Origin: an uncultured Myxococcales bacterium
GTDB lineage: Bacteria > Myxococcota_A > UBA9042 > CAIXZC01
NCBI GenBank assembly: GCA_903895725.1
Contig: CAITUV010000020.1
Coordinates: forward strand, 62,001 to 126,000
Reading direction: 5' to 3'
Length of the DNA stretch: 64,000 bases
The number at the start of each line of letters is the position of its first letter. Position 1 is the stretch's first letter. The translations under genes were made by a program, and so were the position numbers. Positions 61,855 through 64,000 of this stretch are shown here, piece by piece. Below the pieces are notes generated by a model, which saw only the letters and a list, made by a program, of their open reading frames with translations, made no database searches and was not told the DNA's origin.

Positions 61855-62475
61855 ATGAACGGTCGCCAACTGGCTCTGTGCCTCGCATTGGCAGCAGGTC
61901 TTGCACCGACGGCGTGCCGCCAGACCGGTCGCACTGCGGCCGGCGATGCCAATGCGGATGCGACGGCCCCCCTAGGTGCTGAATGTCCCAAAGTGGGCGG
62001 AGCCGTCGAGCTTCCCGATTCCGGCTGGACGCTGAAGCTCGTCTCCTTCCGCTTCTTTCGGGACATCGGAACCGACGCCGACGTCGTGCGTGCCGACGAA
62101 GGACAGGTCTTCGCGTTGGCCGAGGTGGAATGGTCCAGATCGCCGGCAGTCCAACCCGGAGAGTCGGCCGGGAACATCCCATCTCCGTCCCCCCGGGTCG
62201 TTTCGACCGCTGAGCCTCCCCGCCTCTCGCTGTGGGACGGGAAGGGGAATGCGCACGCACTGTTCAAAGCGGCTCAGGAGGCATTCCTCCGCATGCAGCC
62301 GGAGGGACGCTATGGCATCCTGCTCGGGGGACCGGCGGAGCGCTTCCTGGATGCCGTCGTGTTCCAGTTGCCGCCCGAGGCAGCCCGGCACGGACTGTGG
62401 CTGGCGCCTGAGGCCCCCGTGCCCCCGTCCGAAACTCAGCTTCGCTTCTGTCTGGGGCCTTACGATGTCCGCTGA
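61855..62475 (+). CDS. Small lipoprotein, function unknown
   Basis: 206 residues; GGGAGAGGGG directly precedes the ATG. Lipobox APTAC (Cys21) after a short hydrophobic stretch. A short Ala/Asp/Thr linker leads to a ~170-residue domain with few Cys. It starts with a beta strand pattern (GWTLKLVSFRFF), then VFALAEVEW, which resembles telokin-like/DUF4352-type immunoglobulin-like lipoproteins. That resemblance is weak. It is divergent from the GH3 gene, and a membrane-protein gene follows 74 bp downstream. Confidence 0.72.
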   Translation: MNGRQLALCLALAAGLAPTACRQTGRTAAGDANADATAPLGAECPKVGGAVELPDSGWTLKLVSFRFFRDIGTDADVVRADEGQVFALAEVEWSRSPAVQPGESAGNIPSPSPRVVSTAEPPRLSLWDGKGNAHALFKAAQEAFLRMQPEGRYGILLGGPAERFLDAVVFQLPPEAARHGLWLAPEAPVPPSETQLRFCLGPYDVR

Positions 62476-62549
62476 ACGATGCGCAACCCAATCGAGTCGA
62501 TGCGACGGTTCGGTTCGCCGGTCCGCTGCCGACTTGCCAGGAGACTGAC

Positions 62550-63707
62550 ATGTCCAAACGTCCGGGAAGTACCGAATCCGAGCCGATCTGGCTGGTCGAC
62601 CCCAAGCGTTCGCCGATAGGATTCTGGCTGGTGAGTGCCGGGGGGTTGCTCCTCCTCGCTGCCGCTGTGGCATTGGGCCTCCAACTGGCCTCCACCGCTG
62701 AGCTCGCGCTCGCTGCCATCCTGGTCACGGGAGGTTTCTTCTTCCTCTCCGTTGCCATCGTGCTCGGTGCGGCCCGAGGGGGGGCGGCGCTTTTCCCGGC
62801 CGAGCAGGTCGTGCGGCTTTTCGGACGCAGCTCCGGGGATGCATATGCGGTCCCCCTGGACCACCTCACTGCGATTCGGGTGATCCGCCGCAGCGAGCAG
62901 TGGGGACGAGACGATGCCCCGGTCCTGATCTCATCCGTGGAGCTGGCGACCCGGGCTGGGCCTACGCTGCACCTCCTTGAGTTTGGCTCGCTGGAGGATG
63001 CACGCGAGGCCGCCCTGATGTTCCGAACAGTTCTCAAGCTCCCGGTGACCGAGCCTGCGGAGCCGGCCCTTCAGGAGGAAGAGGAATTGCCGGAGGGGGA
63101 GAAGGGGGGAGACGGGAGCGCTCAAACCGGGACGGCCGAAGGCGCCGTGGCTTCAGCCAATGAAGGTCCTGAGGCACAGGCAGATACAGGTGCTCGGACC
63201 GGGACGGTTGAAGGTGTTGCGGCCCGGTCAGATGGAGATGCAACGGCCGTGCTCTTCCGGGAGCAGATTTCGGTCGGCCCGGGCTGGGGGCTGGGGGTGG
63301 CAGTTCTGCCTGCGGCACTGTTCTCCCTCCTCACCGGGGGCCTCCTGCTGGCGGGGGTGAATTCCACCGGAGTGCTCGGCTTCCTGTTCGGTCCCGTGGC
63401 GCTCTTCACCGGTGTGGGCCTGGGGGTGCTGTGGCTCTACAAGGCATTCGGGAGGGAAGTCGTCATCCGGGAAACCTCAGCGATTTCGGTCTCGTGCCAC
63501 TGGGGTCCGTTCCAATGGGGCAAGGCCAGGCTGGATTCCTCCGCAACCCCTCCCCGATGCCGGCTCCGCAGTCGAGGGCCCAACGGGTTCTGCGTCGAGG
63601 CACTGGCTGACGGCCACATCGTGCTCATCGGCGTCGGTTCGGGGCAGGGCACCCGCACGGCTCCGGAGAGGCTGTTCGACCTGGCGAGACGGCTGGAAGG
63701 GCGTTGA
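62550..63707 (+). CDS. Integral membrane protein with two pairs of TM helices, function unknown
   Basis: 385 residues; AGGAG precedes the ATG. Two hydrophobic helices at ~25-70, a soluble domain (~80-165), a linker (~170-230) rich in Glu, Ala and Gly with two similar TGTxEG(A/V) units, then two more helices (~245-300) and a final ~85-residue soluble domain. The two halves have the same order (two helices then a small beta domain), so the protein may be an old duplication in which each half carries a PH-like or bPH-type domain. I do not recognise a specific family. It follows the small lipoprotein gene on the same strand. Confidence 0.75.
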   Translation: MSKRPGSTESEPIWLVDPKRSPIGFWLVSAGGLLLLAAAVALGLQLASTAELALAAILVTGGFFFLSVAIVLGAARGGAALFPAEQVVRLFGRSSGDAYAVPLDHLTAIRVIRRSEQWGRDDAPVLISSVELATRAGPTLHLLEFGSLEDAREAALMFRTVLKLPVTEPAEPALQEEEELPEGEKGGDGSAQTGTAEGAVASANEGPEAQADTGARTGTVEGVAARSDGDATAVLFREQISVGPGWGLGVAVLPAALFSLLTGGLLLAGVNSTGVLGFLFGPVALFTGVGLGVLWLYKAFGREVVIRETSAISVSCHWGPFQWGKARLDSSATPPRCRLRSRGPNGFCVEALADGHIVLIGVGSGQGTRTAPERLFDLARRLEGR

Positions 63708-63736
63708 GCAGAGGCCACTCCCAGGAGGAGGAACGC

Positions 63737-64000
63737 ATGGTGGGCTCCTGGCGCAAGGCATCGATATGGCTCTGCCTGGCACTGGCCGCAAGCTGTGGAA
63801 GCGGCGGCGGGCCCAGGGACCTTGAAGGCTCGGGGGATGTGCGATTCACGGAGAGCCGAACCGGGAACGACGGCCGCCCGGGGCCTGAGGATTCAGGCGG
63901 GGCCGGCAGACCGGATGCGGGAGATGCGCTCCACTTCGACGTCCAAATTCCGCAGGATTCCGGGGGGGACGCCCCGACCGCGGACGCCCCGACCGCGGAT
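63737..64000 (+). CDS. N-terminal part of another acidic-linker lipoprotein (truncated by window edge)
   Basis: 88 residues are visible. CAGGAGGAGG lies just before the ATG at 63737. The signal peptide ends at the lipobox LAASC (Cys20), followed by Ser/Gly and then an Asp/Gly/Pro/Ala-rich linker. The last codons are two copies of a 15-bp unit giving DAPTA-DAPTA. The start of the mature domain lies beyond the window, so the function cannot be judged. Confidence 0.85.
   Translation, partial: MVGSWRKASIWLCLALAASCGSGGGPRDLEGSGDVRFTESRTGNDGRPGPEDSGGAGRPDAGDALHFDVQIPQDSGGDAPTADAPTAD

Noticed and set aside
61525..62260. N-terminal extension of the GH3 gene through the 51-bp repeats
   Set aside because: The GTG at 61525 has a good ribosome binding site and gives a lipoprotein signal; the extension reads only repeat DNA and overlaps the divergent gene.
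1..64000. tRNA, rRNA, insertion sequences, prophage or replication origin
   Set aside because: No matching sequence, structure or gene was seen; all larger intergenic regions were read.

Overview
The window is GC-rich chromosomal DNA densely packed with genes for secreted and membrane proteins. It most resembles the Myxococcota/Bradymonadota (former Deltaproteobacteria) group. The grounds are the many long lipoproteins with Asp/Pro/Ala-rich linkers and Cys-rich repeats, an ADYC-domain lipoprotein, MopE-type motifs, an AgmX/PglI-like C-terminus, a Ser/Thr kinase fused to an nSTAND ATPase, and a sigma-54 activator. I can support 35 protein genes; 19 have a lipobox and at least 3 more look like Sec-exported proteins. 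I saw no tRNA, rRNA, CRISPR array, phage or transposase gene. No organism name can be fixed from the sequence alone.

Layout. 1-10 kb: a partial exported protein, a VIT/VWA lipoprotein, two propeller-like lipoproteins and a lipoprotein with eight Cys-rich repeats. 10-21 kb: a probable signalling unit, with a sigma-54 activator, a 1300-residue kinase-nSTAND-TM-FGE protein, a consensus -24/-12 promoter, an ADYC lipoprotein and a TPR lipoprotein with an apparently dead CHAT domain. 21-32 kb: a flavodiiron protein, two very large Cys-rich lipoproteins, and a divergent pair of lipoproteins (SH3-like and glucosaminidase). 32-43 kb: GH5 hydrolase plus outer-membrane barrel, then metH, rubredoxin, M1 aminopeptidase and a lysine-2,3-aminomutase-like radical SAM enzyme.

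43-61.5 kb is one long run on the minus strand. Read in the direction of transcription it starts with a GH3 lipoprotein (preceded by 51-bp repeats), which overlaps a second outer-membrane barrel gene. A Cys-containing lipoprotein, an arylsulfotransferase lipoprotein, a MopE-motif lipoprotein, a collagen-like protein and a tandem aspartic-protease/PDZ lipoprotein follow. The run ends with four consecutive radical SAM genes and a prepilin peptidase. 61.8-64 kb holds a small lipoprotein, a membrane protein and the start of another lipoprotein.

Points most worth following: (i) the sigma-54 circuit at 10-17 kb; (ii) the collagen-like protein whose two-repeat, CAVC-ending C-terminus resembles the non-collagenous domain of metazoan short-chain (spongin-like) collagens; (iii) the four-gene radical SAM operon with no visible precursor; (iv) two independent glycoside-hydrolase/outer-membrane-barrel modules.
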